Shown here piece by piece: positions 6,202 to 16,122 of a DNA stretch of 16,376 nucleotides (position 1 is its first letter; every line of letters starts with the position of its first letter). The translations under genes and the position numbers were made by a program. The stretch is taken from NCBI GenBank assembly GCA_934746015.1, contig CAKVEW010000052.1:1-16376 (forward strand). The letters run 5' to 3'. The stretch is from an uncultured Clostridium sp. Its GTDB lineage: Bacteria; Bacillota; Clostridia; Clostridiales; Clostridiaceae. Under the pieces are notes generated by a model, which was not told where the DNA came from, ran no database searches, and saw only the letters and a list, made by a program, of their open reading frames with translations.

Positions 6202-6606
6202 TTAATTATTAATCTCTAAAGTTCTAATTCTTGCATTCGCCCTTGCTAATGCTCTCTTAGCCCTTTCAATATCAATATCCTTCTTTTCACTTAATCTTTT
6301 TTCAGCTCTTTCTTTTGATTGTAAAGCTCTTTCTCTATCAATATCTGAAGCTATTTCTGCTGAGTCACAACAAAATTTAAGTTCATTATCTTTTATATAT
6401 ACTATTCCAGATGATGTAAATAAATTTTCCTTACTAGAACCATTTATTATTGTTGTTGTAGTTGGAATTGTACTAATAATTGCAGGAGCATGATTAGTTT
6501 TAAATTCAATCTGTCCATCAATAGTAGATGTTATCAATCCTTCCCCTTCAAATTCTAAGGGATTTTTACCTGGGGAAACAATAGTTATTTTAAAAATATT
6601 ACTCAT
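6202..6606 (-). CDS. atpC: ATP synthase F1 epsilon subunit
   Basis: A 134-residue central-stalk subunit that joins gamma to the c ring and can inhibit ATP hydrolysis through its C-terminal helices. The N-terminal beta-sandwich spans about 1-84; the usual GILPGHAP loop is diverged to QIEFKTNHAP (32-41). The C-terminal helical hairpin (85-134, rich in Arg/Lys/Glu and ending RANARIRTLE) is full length, so the regulatory arm is present. It starts 11 nt after atpD ends; the ribosome site AGGGGA is weak, suggesting coupling to atpD translation. It is last in the operon, followed by tandem terminators. Confidence 0.96.
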   Translation of the reverse strand: MSNIFKITIVSPGKNPLEFEGEGLITSTIDGQIEFKTNHAPAIISTIPTTTTIINGSSKENLFTSSGIVYIKDNELKFCCDSAEIASDIDRERALQSKERAEKRLSEKKDIDIERAKRALARANARIRTLEINN

Positions 6607-6617
6607 AACCGCATCCC

Positions 6618-8021
<1,404 letters not shown>

Positions 8022-8024
8022 TTA

Positions 8025-8876
8025 CTATTTTTGAGCCTCTGCCCCTCCTACAATTTCTGATATTTCTTGAGTTATCATTCCTTGTCTAATTCTATTATAC
8101 TTAAGGTTTAATGAATGTAAGATATCATTGGCATTTTGTGTTGCTCCATCCATAGCAGTCATCCTAGCACTTTGTTCACTAACCTTTGAATGTAGCATAG
8201 CTCTTCTTATTTTACATTTGAAATATATATCTAAACTAGAATTTAAAACCTCTTCTAAACTAGGTTCTATTAAAAATTGTTCTGAAACTTCACTTTGTAT
8301 TTCTAATGGAAATAATTTTTCAATTTTCACTTCTTGCTTTATAGCAGATTTAAATTCAGTAAATACTAAATTAACTTCACCTACTTCACCATTTTTAAAC
8401 ATATATACTGCGTCGTCATATATAGCCCTTACCTCTTTAATTGTAGGTATATCAGGGATTTCTACATACTCTTTTACAGTATCAAGTCCATATTTTTTCA
8501 TATATGAAATTCCTTTTCCTCCAACTACAACTATTCTGCTAGAGTTTTTATCATCTATCATTTCATTTAAACTATTAACTACATTCCCATTAAAGCCTCC
8601 ACAAAGACCTGTATCTGAAGTCATAACAATATATAATTTATCTAAGTCATTAGACTTTGTATTAAAGAAGGAACTTTCGTAATCTTCTGGCAATGAAGCT
8701 ATTAGTTTATTAACTATCTCTTCACATAGGTTATAATAATCCTCACTACCATTTAACTCTTTCCTTACTTTTCTAAGTTTAGAAGTGGCTACAACATTCA
8801 TAGCTTTTGTTATTTTTCTTGTACTTTCAACTGACTTTATTCTTCTTTTTATTGCTATAAGTCCTGCTGATCCCAA
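8025..8876 (-). CDS. atpG: ATP synthase F1 gamma subunit
   Basis: A 283-residue rotor shaft. The N-terminal helix that enters the alpha-beta hexamer is clear (IKRRIKSVESTRKITKAMNVVATSKLRK, near residues 9-36), as is the C-terminal partner helix (SEQSARMTAMDGATQNANDI and onward). The middle Rossmann-like domain contains SDTGLCGGFNGNV. Length is normal. The start is TTG at 8876: a perfect AGGAGGT lies 7 nt upstream and no suitable ATG exists. A perfect 9-bp hairpin lies between atpA and this ribosome site and could tune gamma synthesis relative to alpha. Confidence 0.98.
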   Translation of the reverse strand: MGSAGLIAIKRRIKSVESTRKITKAMNVVATSKLRKVRKELNGSEDYYNLCEEIVNKLIASLPEDYESSFFNTKSNDLDKLYIVMTSDTGLCGGFNGNVVNSLNEMIDDKNSSRIVVVGGKGISYMKKYGLDTVKEYVEIPDIPTIKEVRAIYDDAVYMFKNGEVGEVNLVFTEFKSAIKQEVKIEKLFPLEIQSEVSEQFLIEPSLEEVLNSSLDIYFKCKIRRAMLHSKVSEQSARMTAMDGATQNANDILHSLNLKYNRIRQGMITQEISEIVGGAEAQK

Positions 8877-8896
8877 GATTCCACCTCCTAAAGAAT

Positions 8897-8919
8897 TGCA
8901 TAGCTATATAAGCTATGCA
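8897..8919 (-). promoter_or_regulatory. Perfect hairpin between atpA and atpG
   Basis: TGCATAGCT (8897-8905) and AGCTATGCA (8911-8919) form a perfect 9-bp stem with a 5-nt loop. It overlaps the atpA stop codon (8913-8915) and ends about 10 nt before the atpG Shine-Dalgarno. No T run follows, so it is not a normal terminator. It may act as an mRNA stability or processing element, or as a translational control. Confidence 0.5.
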
Positions 8920-10427
8920 TCTTGTAAGAATAATTTTTTGAATTCTACAATAGAGTTATCTAATTCCCTCTTTATTTCATCATTTAAAGTTTTATCTTCA
9001 ACTATTTTCTTTAATAAATCTCTATTGTGAGTATCCATATATTCTAAAAGTTCTCTTTCAAATCTTCTAACATCACTAACTTTAATATCTGATAGCAAAT
9101 CATTAACTACAGCATAAAGAATTACTATTTGTTTCTCTACTGCCATAGGTGAATATTGATCTTGCTTTAATACTTCTACTAATCTCTTACCTTTTTCTAA
9201 TCTCTTCTTAGAGTCTTTATCTAAATCTGATCCAAATTGAGCAAAGGATTCAAGTTCTCTATATTGAGCTAACTCTAATCTTAAAGTACCTGAAACTTGT
9301 TTCATTGCCTTTATTTGTGCATTTCCTCCAACTCTTGATACTGATATACCAGCATTTACTGCGGGTCTTTGTCCTGAATGGAATAAATCTGATTCTAGGA
9401 ATATTTGACCATCTGTAATTGAAATAACATTTGTTGGAATATATGCAGTTACATCACCTGCAAGTGTTTCAATTATTGGAAGAGCTGTTAATGATCCTCC
9501 TCCATTTTCTTTAGATAGCTTTGCAGCTCTTTCTAAAAGTCTTGAGTGGATATAGAAAACATCTCCAGGATAAGCTTCTCTGCCTGGTGGTCTTCTAAGT
9601 AATAGTGACATAGTTCTATAAGCAACTGCATGCTTAGAAAGATCATCATATATTATAAGTACATCTTTTCCTTGGTGCATAAAATATTCACCCATACTAC
9701 ATCCTGCATAAGGTGCTAAATATTGAAGTGGAGCCGATTCTGAGGCTGTACCACTTACAACTATTGAATAATCCAAGGCACCAAATTCTTCCAAAGTGTT
9801 TACTATATTTGCAACTGTTGATTGTTTTTGTCCAATAGCAACATATATACAAATTACATCTTTACCTTTTTGATTCAATATAGCATCTATTGCTATAGCA
9901 GTTTTACCTGTTTGCCTATCACCAATTATAAGTTCTCTTTGTCCCTTTCCTATAGGTATCATAGAATCTATTGCCTTTATACCTGTTTGCAAAGGTTCAT
10001 TTACAGAACTTCTATCAATAATACTAGGTGCTGGAACCTCTATAGGTCTATACCCTGCATTATTTATTGGTCCTTTTCCATCAATAGGTTCTCCAAGAGA
10101 ATTTACTACTCTTCCAAGTAAAGCCTCTCCAACAGGCACTTCAACTATTGTATTGGTCCTCTTTACTATGTCCCCTTCTCTGATTCCTTCTTCTGATCCC
10201 AAAAGAACACAACCTACATTATCTTGTTCTAGGTTTAATGCCATACCGAAAACATTATTAGGGAACTCTAACAACTCACCTTCCATACAATCATCTAATC
10301 CATAGACTCTTGCTATACCATCACCAATTTGAATAATAGTTCCTGAATCTACTGTTTTGATTTCTTTTTCATATCTTTCAATTTCTCTCTTAATTATGGA
10401 AGTTATTTCTTCAGGCTTTATATTCAT
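8913..10427 (-). CDS. atpA: ATP synthase F1 alpha subunit
   Basis: A 504-residue non-catalytic nucleotide-binding subunit, three per F1. The N-terminal helix (about 1-24) is the part that contacts delta in the stator; the beta-barrel follows. Walker A is GDRQTGKT (169-176). The arginine finger that completes the catalytic site is Arg365 in [10 protein letters not shown]. The C-terminal helical domain extends to 504. Length and motifs are normal, so the unusual delta subunit is not matched by any obvious change here. The ATG at 10427 follows GAGGTG at a 5-nt spacing and is 4 nt from the end of atpH. Confidence 0.99.
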   Translation of the reverse strand: MNIKPEEITSIIKREIERYEKEIKTVDSGTIIQIGDGIARVYGLDDCMEGELLEFPNNVFGMALNLEQDNVGCVLLGSEEGIREGDIVKRTNTIVEVPVGEALLGRVVNSLGEPIDGKGPINNAGYRPIEVPAPSIIDRSSVNEPLQTGIKAIDSMIPIGKGQRELIIGDRQTGKTAIAIDAILNQKGKDVICIYVAIGQKQSTVANIVNTLEEFGALDYSIVVSGTASESAPLQYLAPYAGCSMGEYFMHQGKDVLIIYDDLSKHAVAYRTMSLLLRRPPGREAYPGDVFYIHSRLLERAAKLSKENGGGSLTALPIIETLAGDVTAYIPTNVISITDGQIFLESDLFHSGQRPAVNAGISVSRVGGNAQIKAMKQVSGTLRLELAQYRELESFAQFGSDLDKDSKKRLEKGKRLVEVLKQDQYSPMAVEKQIVILYAVVNDLLSDIKVSDVRRFERELLEYMDTHNRDLLKKIVEDKTLNDEIKRELDNSIVEFKKLFLQDA

Positions 10428-10431
10428 AGCT

Positions 10432-11226
10432 TCACCTCAATTCTTCTCTAAACATTGATTTTTTCATCTTATCTAACTTAGATTTAACTGTTTCATCTAT
10501 AACATGATCATTAATCTTCACATAAATTCCGCCTAAAATTTCTTCATCAATAATTTGTTCTAAAATTATATGCTTATTATATTTTTTTTCTAAAGAAGAA
10601 ACTAAATTCGTAAACTCTTCTTCAGTTAATGGAACCGTAGTTTTAACAAAGCCCTTTACTGTATTTTTTGCTTCCATTTCCTTCTTTTTTTCATAATTAA
10701 GCATTAATTCTTTTAAATCATCTAGTTTAGATTTAACTGTTCCATCTATTACATCATTATTGATTCTGACATAAATTCCCCCTAAGATTTCCTTATCAAT
10801 AATTTGCTCTAAAATTATATGCTTATTATATTTCTTCTCCAAAGTAGATACTAAATTACTAAACTCTTCTTCAGTCAATGGAATGGTAGTTTTAACAATA
10901 CCTTTAAGAGTATTTTTTCTCTCTAAATCTATCTTTTCCATTTCTACTAATTTTTCTTTTAAATATAATATTCTATCTTTTTCTATAAGAATTAATAGAA
11001 ATGACAATAACTCTTCATCTATATGACCTTTAAAAATATTTATAAAAGTTCTTTTTTTCATTTTTGTACTAATTTGAGGCTGCTTAATTACTTCATAAAA
11101 ATCTTTATTTGTTTCTATAAGATTACATATCTCACGTAAATCATTTATATATTGCTGAACTTTACCTTTTTCTTCTGCTACATCATATAAAGCTAATGCA
11201 TATCTACGGTCTAAATGTTCATACAT
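10432..11226 (-). CDS. atpH: ATP synthase delta subunit with duplicated C-terminal domain
   Basis: A 264-residue stator subunit (OSCP/delta family), about 85 residues longer than usual. Residues 1-103 are a normal N-terminal six-helix domain, which in the family binds alpha N-termini. Residues 104-175 are a normal C-terminal domain ([42 protein letters not shown]). Residues 187-258 repeat this domain with 58 of 72 identities, after a charged linker ([10 protein letters not shown]). In the family this domain binds the C-terminal end of the b dimer. The reading frame is open throughout. The first copy keeps the usual DGT; the second has DET. The ATG overlaps the atpF stop (TAATG), so translation is probably coupled. 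Confidence 0.97.
   Translation of the reverse strand: MYEHLDRRYALALYDVAEEKGKVQQYINDLREICNLIETNKDFYEVIKQPQISTKMKKRTFINIFKGHIDEELLSFLLILIEKDRILYLKEKLVEMEKIDLERKNTLKGIVKTTIPLTEEEFSNLVSTLEKKYNKHIILEQIIDKEILGGIYVRINNDVIDGTVKSKLDDLKELMLNYEKKKEMEAKNTVKGFVKTTVPLTEEEFTNLVSSLEKKYNKHIILEQIIDEEILGGIYVKINDHVIDETVKSKLDKMKKSMFREELR
10453..10917 (-). repeat. 249-bp tandem duplication inside atpH
   Basis: 10702-10917 encodes copy 1 (residues 104-175) and 10453-10668 copy 2 (187-258); the period is 249 bp, exactly 83 codons. DNA is clearly similar throughout, with an exact stretch of about 25 bp around CTAAAATTATATGCTTATTA on the plus strand. Differences are scattered, many at third positions. The copies are diverged enough that misassembly is unlikely. 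Confidence 0.95.
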
Positions 11227-11714
11227 TATGAATTACCTACCTTAGTTATAAATTCCCCAATTAATTCTCTATTCTTTTCTTCATCTATATTTTTTTCTAT
11301 AACCTTTTTAGAAAGCTCAATAGCCAAGTCTATAGATTCTCTCTTTAATTCATCTTCTGCTTTCTCTTTTTCTCTGCTTATTTCAATTTTGGCTCTTTCT
11401 ATAATCTTCTTAGCTTCCTTATTAGCATCATCAACTATCTCTTCATATACTTTTTCAGCTTTTTCTTTATGCTTTTCTGTAATTAATTTCCCTTCTTCTT
11501 TTGCATTTTTTAATATTCTTTCATTTTCTATTGCTATCATCCTTGCTTTTTCCGCTTCTTCTTCAGCATAATCTAATTTATCATTTATAAGATTTTCTCT
11601 TTCATTTATTATTGCTTCAACCTTTTCAAAGAAAAAATACTTTAGAATTGCAAAAAGAATTATAAAATTAATTATTGTTGCAATAAGAGTGCTGGGGTTT
11701 ATTTCCATCAACAT
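11226..11714 (-). CDS. atpF: ATP synthase Fo subunit b (peripheral stalk)
   Basis: A 162-residue subunit that forms a homodimer linking Fo to delta and F1. It has one N-terminal membrane helix (about 8-28), followed by a long charged heptad-like coiled coil (30-150) and a short C-terminal tail (KNRELIGEFITKVGNS). Its length is ordinary for the family, so the doubled delta domain does not correspond to a longer stalk. Only one b gene is present, so b should be a homodimer. The ATG at 11714 has GGTGAG 5 nt upstream; an in-frame ATG two codons later is a possible alternative. The gene overlaps atpH by 1 nt. Confidence 0.97.
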   Translation of the reverse strand: MLMEINPSTLIATIINFIILFAILKYFFFEKVEAIINERENLINDKLDYAEEEAEKARMIAIENERILKNAKEEGKLITEKHKEKAEKVYEEIVDDANKEAKKIIERAKIEISREKEKAEDELKRESIDLAIELSKKVIEKNIDEEKNRELIGEFITKVGNS

Positions 11715-11747
11715 AAATACTCACCTTCCTCCTGAAGTAATAAAATA

Positions 11748-11978
11748 CTATTTTACTCCAACAAAAATTAAAAGGATTGATACTAGTAATCCATAAATAG
11801 CTGTTGCTTCAGCAAATGCAGCTCCTAACATTAATGCTGTAGTTATTTTTCCACTTGCTTCTGGTTGTCTTGCTATTCCTTCAACAGCCTTAGCTGTTGC
11901 ATTTCCTATTCCAATTGCTGCTCCTATTCCTACTAATACAGCTATAGCTGCTCCTAATGCTCTCATTGATATTTCCAC
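11748..11978 (-). CDS. atpE: ATP synthase Fo subunit c (rotor ring)
   Basis: A 76-residue hairpin of two membrane helices (about 6-30 and 47-74) joined by the polar loop RQPE (37-40). The first helix has the glycine motif GIGAAIGIG (17-25), and the second has the ion-binding carboxylate Glu57 in FAEATAIYG. Residues that define sodium-binding rings are changed: the Gln position in helix 1 is Ile24 and the Ser after the Glu is Ala58. The ring is therefore probably proton-coupled, although Thr59 and Tyr62 remain. The start is GTG at 11978, with AAGGAGG 8 nt upstream; Met5 would remove part of the N-terminus. Confidence 0.97.
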   Translation of the reverse strand: MEISMRALGAAIAVLVGIGAAIGIGNATAKAVEGIARQPEASGKITTALMLGAAFAEATAIYGLLVSILLIFVGVK

Positions 11979-12027
11979 AATAAAATCCTCCTTAAGATAA
12001 TATAATTTAAATAAATTTTTAATAAAA

Positions 12028-12726
12028 TTAATGTTCAGACTCTCCTGAATGTTCTGCTATCATTTTAATATTTAACATAGTTAACATAATAAAAATAACC
12101 GTTTGAATACCACCATCAAAGATATCAAAATACGCATGTAATGGTATTGGTATTCCTAATTGTGCTATAAATCCTATGTTTCCTAGAGCTTCATAGCATA
12201 ACTCAACTAAAAAAGTTGCAGCAAGTATATTACCAAATAGTCTCAATGCTAACGAAACTGGAAGCATTATTCTTTCCAAAATGTTAATTGGTGTTATTAT
12301 TGCAAGAGGGAAGGTATATCCTCTAAAATATTTTTTCAACCCATATTTTCTTATAGTGTAATATTGAACCATATAGAAAGTTATTAAAGCTAATGCTACT
12401 GTTACACTAAAATTTTTTGTTGGAACTGGTAATCCCAATAACCCAATTAAATTCATAAATAATAAGAATACTGCAAGGCTCCCTATAAAAGGAATAAGTT
12501 TCCAAAATTCTTCACCCATATTTGCTGTTACTATATTTTTTAACATTGTATAAATATACTCAACCACAACTTGTCTTTTACTAGGTCTAAGTTTCAAGTT
12601 TCTAGCTGACCATATTGCTATAGATGCAATAAAAAGAATAATTAGCCATTGCATTACTACTTCAGGAACTATATCGATTATTACTGGCCCAATTTCAAAT
12701 GACCATATTGGTTCTAGCGGTTCCAC
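12028..12726 (-). CDS. atpB: ATP synthase Fo subunit a (ion channel)
   Basis: A 232-residue membrane protein forming the half channels next to the c ring. The essential arginine is Arg162 in [10 protein letters not shown], with Asn166. The last helix carries Gln208 in [10 protein letters not shown]. Asp201 falls at the position of E. coli His245, while the E. coli Glu219 position is Thr171, a variant channel arrangement of a kind seen in other families. Five or so hydrophobic segments are visible. The start is GTG at 12726, immediately after the atpI stop (TAAGTG), with GGGAG 7 nt upstream; the next Met (25) would remove the N-terminal region. Confidence 0.97.
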   Translation of the reverse strand: MEPLEPIWSFEIGPVIIDIVPEVVMQWLIILFIASIAIWSARNLKLRPSKRQVVVEYIYTMLKNIVTANMGEEFWKLIPFIGSLAVFLLFMNLIGLLGLPVPTKNFSVTVALALITFYMVQYYTIRKYGLKKYFRGYTFPLAIITPINILERIMLPVSLALRLFGNILAATFLVELCYEALGNIGFIAQLGIPIPLHAYFDIFDGGIQTVIFIMLTMLNIKMIAEHSGESEH

Positions 12727-13089
12727 TTAATCACTCCCTTTCTCATTTCTAACCCAATAAATTGCAATAAATAAAAAATGGGTAAAATATCCTGAAATAT
12801 ATGATAAAAGTTGCATTAAATTGTTTAAAAATGGCAATGCTATTAGAACAATAAAAATTATTCTAATAAAATAAGTAAGTGGTAATAGTATCTTCTTATT
12901 CTTTAACAAAGAATATTCAATAAGAAATCCATTTGCTATAGTATTAATTAAAGAAACTATTAATCCTAATAAAAATATAAGAGCCACTCTCAAATTAAAT
13001 AATAAAGATATTATAAGTACAAAAATGAAACCTGCTATCAAATCATATTTTGCCATATTATAAATAGCTTTATTCATTTCTCTACTCAT
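12727..13089 (-). CDS. atpI: ATP synthase subunit I (AtpI-like membrane protein)
   Basis: A 120-residue hydrophobic protein with four predicted membrane helices (about 16-31, 34-56, 68-86 and 95-113) and a basic N-terminus. Sequence conservation in this family is low, so the call rests on size, topology and position as first gene of the atp operon. AtpI is reported to help c-ring assembly and is not part of the final enzyme. The ATG at 13089 has GAGG 5 nt upstream. Its stop codon directly abuts the atpB GTG, indicating translational coupling. Confidence 0.85.
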   Translation of the reverse strand: MSREMNKAIYNMAKYDLIAGFIFVLIISLLFNLRVALIFLLGLIVSLINTIANGFLIEYSLLKNKKILLPLTYFIRIIFIVLIALPFLNNLMQLLSYISGYFTHFLFIAIYWVRNEKGSD

Positions 13090-13118
13090 TTTATCCTCAC
13101 TCCCAACTAACTCTTGTA

Positions 13119-13148
13119 ATTATATTACTCTAAAATCATTAATGAAAA
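13119..13148 (-). promoter_or_regulatory. Possible SigA promoter of the atp operon
   Basis: On the minus strand TTTTCA (13148-13143), 18 bp, then a perfect TATAAT (13124-13119) lie about 30 bp before atpI. The -35 matches four of six. Other candidates exist farther upstream, so this is a best guess. Confidence 0.4.
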
Positions 13149-13537
13149 TCTTAAATAATCCTATTTATTAGATTATTAGTTAATTTTACATGATTATAAG
13201 AGTTTATATCTCTTTTACTTAAGTAACTTCATTATTTCCACTAATTTCTTTAAATATAGCTTTAATCAACCCTCATAATTCATTTTTCTGAAAATTCTTT
13301 AGGGTAATAATTTATCTTTCTAATTTTTGATAACATTTTCAATTATTTTTTTGTAATTTTAATCGGCATTTTTAGGTTTTTTTTTGATAAAATGTAATTT
13401 TTCTCTTTTAATTGAAATTTACATTATTATTAGAAAAATGAATGGTTAGTTAAAAGTCAATTCATTTTTTTTATTTTTTACTTTCTCTATACTATTATTA
13501 TCTTAAATGTGTTTTATAATTCATAAAATTTTAAAAA

Positions 13538-13556
13538 CCCTCGATTAAATCGAGGG
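13538..13556 (-). terminator. Rho-independent terminator of thlA
   Basis: CCCTCGAT (13538-13545), a 3-nt loop and ATCGAGGG (13549-13556) make a strong stem 13 nt after the thlA stop codon. On the minus strand it extends with A-U pairs into a T5 run. It insulates the atp operon from thlA transcription. Confidence 0.9.
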
Positions 13557-13569
13557 CTTTTATTTAATG

Positions 13570-14751
13570 CTATTTTCTTTCAACTATAAGTGCTGTTCCC
13601 ATTCCTCCGCCTATACATAAAGTTGCTAATCCTTTTTTAGCATCTCTCTTCTGCATTTCATGAAGTAATGTAACTAGTATTCTTGCACCTGATGCTCCAA
13701 CAGGATGTCCTAATGCAATGGCACCACCATTTACATTAACCTTGTTCATATCAAAATTTAAATCCTTAGCAACTGCTAAACTTTGAGCTGCAAAAGCTTC
13801 ATTTGCTTCTATTAAATCTAAATCTTTTACTTTTAAGTTTGCTACTTCTAATGCTTTCTTAGTTGCATGGAATGGTCCGTATCCCATAATTGCAGGATCT
13901 AATCCTTTTTGTCCGTAAGATACAATTTTTGCTAATGGAGTAATTCCTAACTCCTCAGCTTTTTCTGCACTCATAACTACAAATGCTGCAGCACCATCAT
14001 TTATTCCTGATGCATTACCAGCAGTTACAGTACCATCTTTTATAAATGCAGGTCTTAACTTTCCTAACCCTTCCATAGTTGAACCAAATCTTGGGAATTC
14101 GTCTGTATCGAATACCTTTGGATCTCCCTTTCTTTGAGGTATTACTACTGGAACTATTTCATCTTTAAATTTTCCAGCCTTAATAGCAGCTTCAGCCTTT
14201 AATTGAGAATTTAATGAAAATTCATCTTGTTCTTCTCTGCTTAAATTCCATTGCTTAGCTATGTTTTCTGCAGTAACACCCATATGGTAATTATTGAATG
14301 CATCCATTAATGCATCATTAAGCATTGCATCTACCATTTTTCCATCGCCCATTCTTTGGCCCCATCTAGATGTCTTTAATAGGTATGGAGCTTGAGACAT
14401 GTTTTCTGTTCCTCCAGCTACAATAATATCAGCATCGCCAGCTTTGATTATTTGTGCTGCTAATGAAACAGTTCTAAGTCCTGATCCACAAACTTTATTA
14501 ATTGTCATAGCAGGAACTTCTACAGGTAATCCTGCCTTAACAGTTGCTTGTCTAGCTACATTTTGTCCAAGACCAGCTTGTATTACATTTCCCATTAGAA
14601 CTTCTTCAACTAGTTCACCTTTAATCCCTGCTCTATTTACAGCTTCTTTTATAACTAAAGCTCCTAAATCCACTGCTGAAACATCCTTTAATGCCCCACC
14701 AAATGAACCGACTGGAGTTCTCACCGCACTTACAATAACAACTTCTCTCAT
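13570..14751 (-). CDS. thlA: Acetyl-CoA acetyltransferase (thiolase)
   Basis: A 393-residue cytoplasmic thiolase condensing two acetyl-CoA to acetoacetyl-CoA, the entry step to butyrate and butanol formation in clostridia. Catalytic residues are Cys88 ([12 protein letters not shown]), His349 ([15 protein letters not shown]) and Cys379 ([12 protein letters not shown]); NEAFA lies near 318-322. The sequence closely resembles C. acetobutylicum ThlA from memory. A GTG two codons upstream (14757) is in frame, but AAGGAG is only 2 nt from it and 8 nt from the ATG at 14751, so I use 14751. It is monocistronic: its own strong promoter, a Rex operator and a terminator. The position between wecB and atpI matches, from memory, C. 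acetobutylicum. Confidence 0.98.
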   Translation of the reverse strand: MREVVIVSAVRTPVGSFGGALKDVSAVDLGALVIKEAVNRAGIKGELVEEVLMGNVIQAGLGQNVARQATVKAGLPVEVPAMTINKVCGSGLRTVSLAAQIIKAGDADIIVAGGTENMSQAPYLLKTSRWGQRMGDGKMVDAMLNDALMDAFNNYHMGVTAENIAKQWNLSREEQDEFSLNSQLKAEAAIKAGKFKDEIVPVVIPQRKGDPKVFDTDEFPRFGSTMEGLGKLRPAFIKDGTVTAGNASGINDGAAAFVVMSAEKAEELGITPLAKIVSYGQKGLDPAIMGYGPFHATKKALEVANLKVKDLDLIEANEAFAAQSLAVAKDLNFDMNKVNVNGGAIALGHPVGASGARILVTLLHEMQKRDAKKGLATLCIGGGMGTALIVERK

Positions 14752-14782
14752 ATTCACATCTCCTTTAATTTAATGGTATAAA

Positions 14783-14800
14783 TTGTTAAACGATTAACAC
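14783..14800. promoter_or_regulatory. Rex operator controlling thlA
   Basis: The plus strand reads TTGTTAA-ACGA-TTAACAC, matching the Rex consensus TTGTTAA-N4-TTAACAA at 13 of 14 defined positions. It starts just downstream of the thlA -10 element (14807-14812), covering the expected transcription start, where a repressor would block initiation. Rex senses NADH/NAD+; C. acetobutylicum thlA is a known Rex target. Confidence 0.82.
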
Positions 14801-14806
14801 AACTCA

Positions 14807-14834
14807 ATTATACCACTTTTACCCTTTTATTCAA
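14807..14834 (-). promoter_or_regulatory. Strong SigA promoter of thlA
   Basis: On the minus strand TTGAAT (14834-14829), a 16-bp spacer and a perfect TATAAT (14812-14807). The transcription start should fall near 14800, inside the Rex operator. Confidence 0.82.
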
Positions 14835-14868
14835 CCCAATTTTCTTAATTTTTTTAATTTTTACAACA

Positions 14869-16020
14869 TTATCTTAAAAACTCTTCTACTTTTACACTAT
14901 TTGTCCCAAAGTAATTTTCTATAATATCTGCTATTCTCCTTGAAGCGAATCCATCTCCATATGGATTTGCAGCTTTACTCATTTTTGTATATTCATCTTT
15001 TTCTCTTATTAAGATATTAGCTTCATTAACTATTTTATTAATGTCAGTACCAACTAGCTTTACAGTACCATACTCTACTGCTTCTGGTCTTTCTGTAACA
15101 TCTCTTAATACTAAAACTGGTTTTCCTAAGTGAGGTGCTTCCTCTTGTAATCCGCCTGAATCAGTCATTACCATAAAACATTTATTCATTAAATTATGAG
15201 TTTCTTTAGTATCTAAAGGTGGAAGTAAATGTATTCTATCTTTATTTCCTAACTTTTCTGTTACTACATCTTTTACTATAGGATTTAGATGAACTAAATA
15301 TACTAATTCAACATCTTTATTTTCTTCAACTATTTTATTTAAAGCATCACAAATATTTTCTATACCTTGGCCCCAGTTTTCTCTTCTATGAGCAGTTATC
15401 ATAATAATTTTTTTATTTTCAAAATCTATATTGTTTAGTATTTCATTTTCAAATTTATAATTATCTTTAACAGTATGAAGCATTGCATCTATAACAGTGT
15501 TTCCAGTTATAAATACATCACTCTCTTTAACACCTTCTCTTAAAAGATTTAATTTAGAGCTCTTTGTAGGAGCAAAATGTAAATCTGCTAAAGAACCTGT
15601 AAGTTTTCTATTCATTTCTTCTGGAAAAGGAAAATACTTATCAAAAGTCCTAAGTCCAGCTTCTACGTGACCTACTTTTATTTGTTGATAAAAAGCTGCA
15701 AGTGCCCCTGAAAAAGTAGTTGTTGTATCACCATGAACTAATATCATATCTGGCTTTTCCTTAGTGAATATTTCCTCTAATCCTTCTAAAACCTTATTAG
15801 TTATTCCAGTTAATGTTTGTTTACTTTTCATTATATTTAAATCAAAATCTGGTGTTATATCGAATAATTCTAAAACTTGATCCAACATTTCTCTATGTTG
15901 AGCTGTAACACAAACCTTAGATTCAATTCCTTCTCTTTTTTCAAGTTCTTTTACTAAAGGAGCCATTTTTATTGCTTCTGGCCTTGTTCCAAATATTGTT
16001 ATTATTTTTTTCTTTTCCAT
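14869..16020 (-). CDS. wecB: UDP-N-acetylglucosamine 2-epimerase (non-hydrolysing)
   Basis: A 383-residue cytoplasmic enzyme interconverting UDP-GlcNAc and UDP-ManNAc, supplying ManNAc for teichoic acid linkage units or other surface polymers. Motifs are GTRPEAIKMAPL (11-22, Arg13), HGDTTTTFSGALAAF (96-110, Asp98), GHVEAGLRT (117-125, Glu120), PFPEEMNR (131-138, Glu134), ITAHRRENWG (208-217, His211) and DSGGLQEEAPHLGKP in the C-terminal Rossmann domain. Length is normal. The ATG at 16020 follows GGGAGG at an 8-nt spacing. B. subtilis has the orthologue mnaA just upstream of atpI. No terminator is seen before the thlA promoter, so some read-through into thlA is possible. Confidence 0.97.
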   Translation of the reverse strand: MEKKKIITIFGTRPEAIKMAPLVKELEKREGIESKVCVTAQHREMLDQVLELFDITPDFDLNIMKSKQTLTGITNKVLEGLEEIFTKEKPDMILVHGDTTTTFSGALAAFYQQIKVGHVEAGLRTFDKYFPFPEEMNRKLTGSLADLHFAPTKSSKLNLLREGVKESDVFITGNTVIDAMLHTVKDNYKFENEILNNIDFENKKIIMITAHRRENWGQGIENICDALNKIVEENKDVELVYLVHLNPIVKDVVTEKLGNKDRIHLLPPLDTKETHNLMNKCFMVMTDSGGLQEEAPHLGKPVLVLRDVTERPEAVEYGTVKLVGTDINKIVNEANILIREKDEYTKMSKAANPYGDGFASRRIADIIENYFGTNSVKVEEFLR

Positions 16021-16088
16021 TTACGGTTCCTCCCAATATATTGTACATATTAATAATCTTATATTTATTATCTTATACATCTAATTTC

Positions 16089-16117
16089 ATTATACACATT
16101 ATATATTAAATAAACAA
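16089..16117 (-). promoter_or_regulatory. SigA-type promoter of wecB
   Basis: On the minus strand TTGTTT (16117-16112), 17 bp, then TATAAT (16094-16089), about 70 bp before the wecB start. The -10 is perfect and the -35 matches three of six. It begins only 6 bp after the 66-nt hairpin element. Confidence 0.6.
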
Positions 16118-16122
16118 ATATT

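Larger units (their letters stand above)
13090..13569. other. 480-bp leader region between thlA and the atp operon
   Basis: No gene is supported here. The thlA terminator is at its right end (13538-13556). The rest is very A+T-rich and contains a possible atp promoter (13119-13148), a second isolated TATAAT near 13190 on the minus strand, an isolated TTGACT near 13459, and a perfect 12-bp palindrome TTACTTAAGTAA (13215-13226). The region is long for a simple promoter. Confidence 0.6.
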
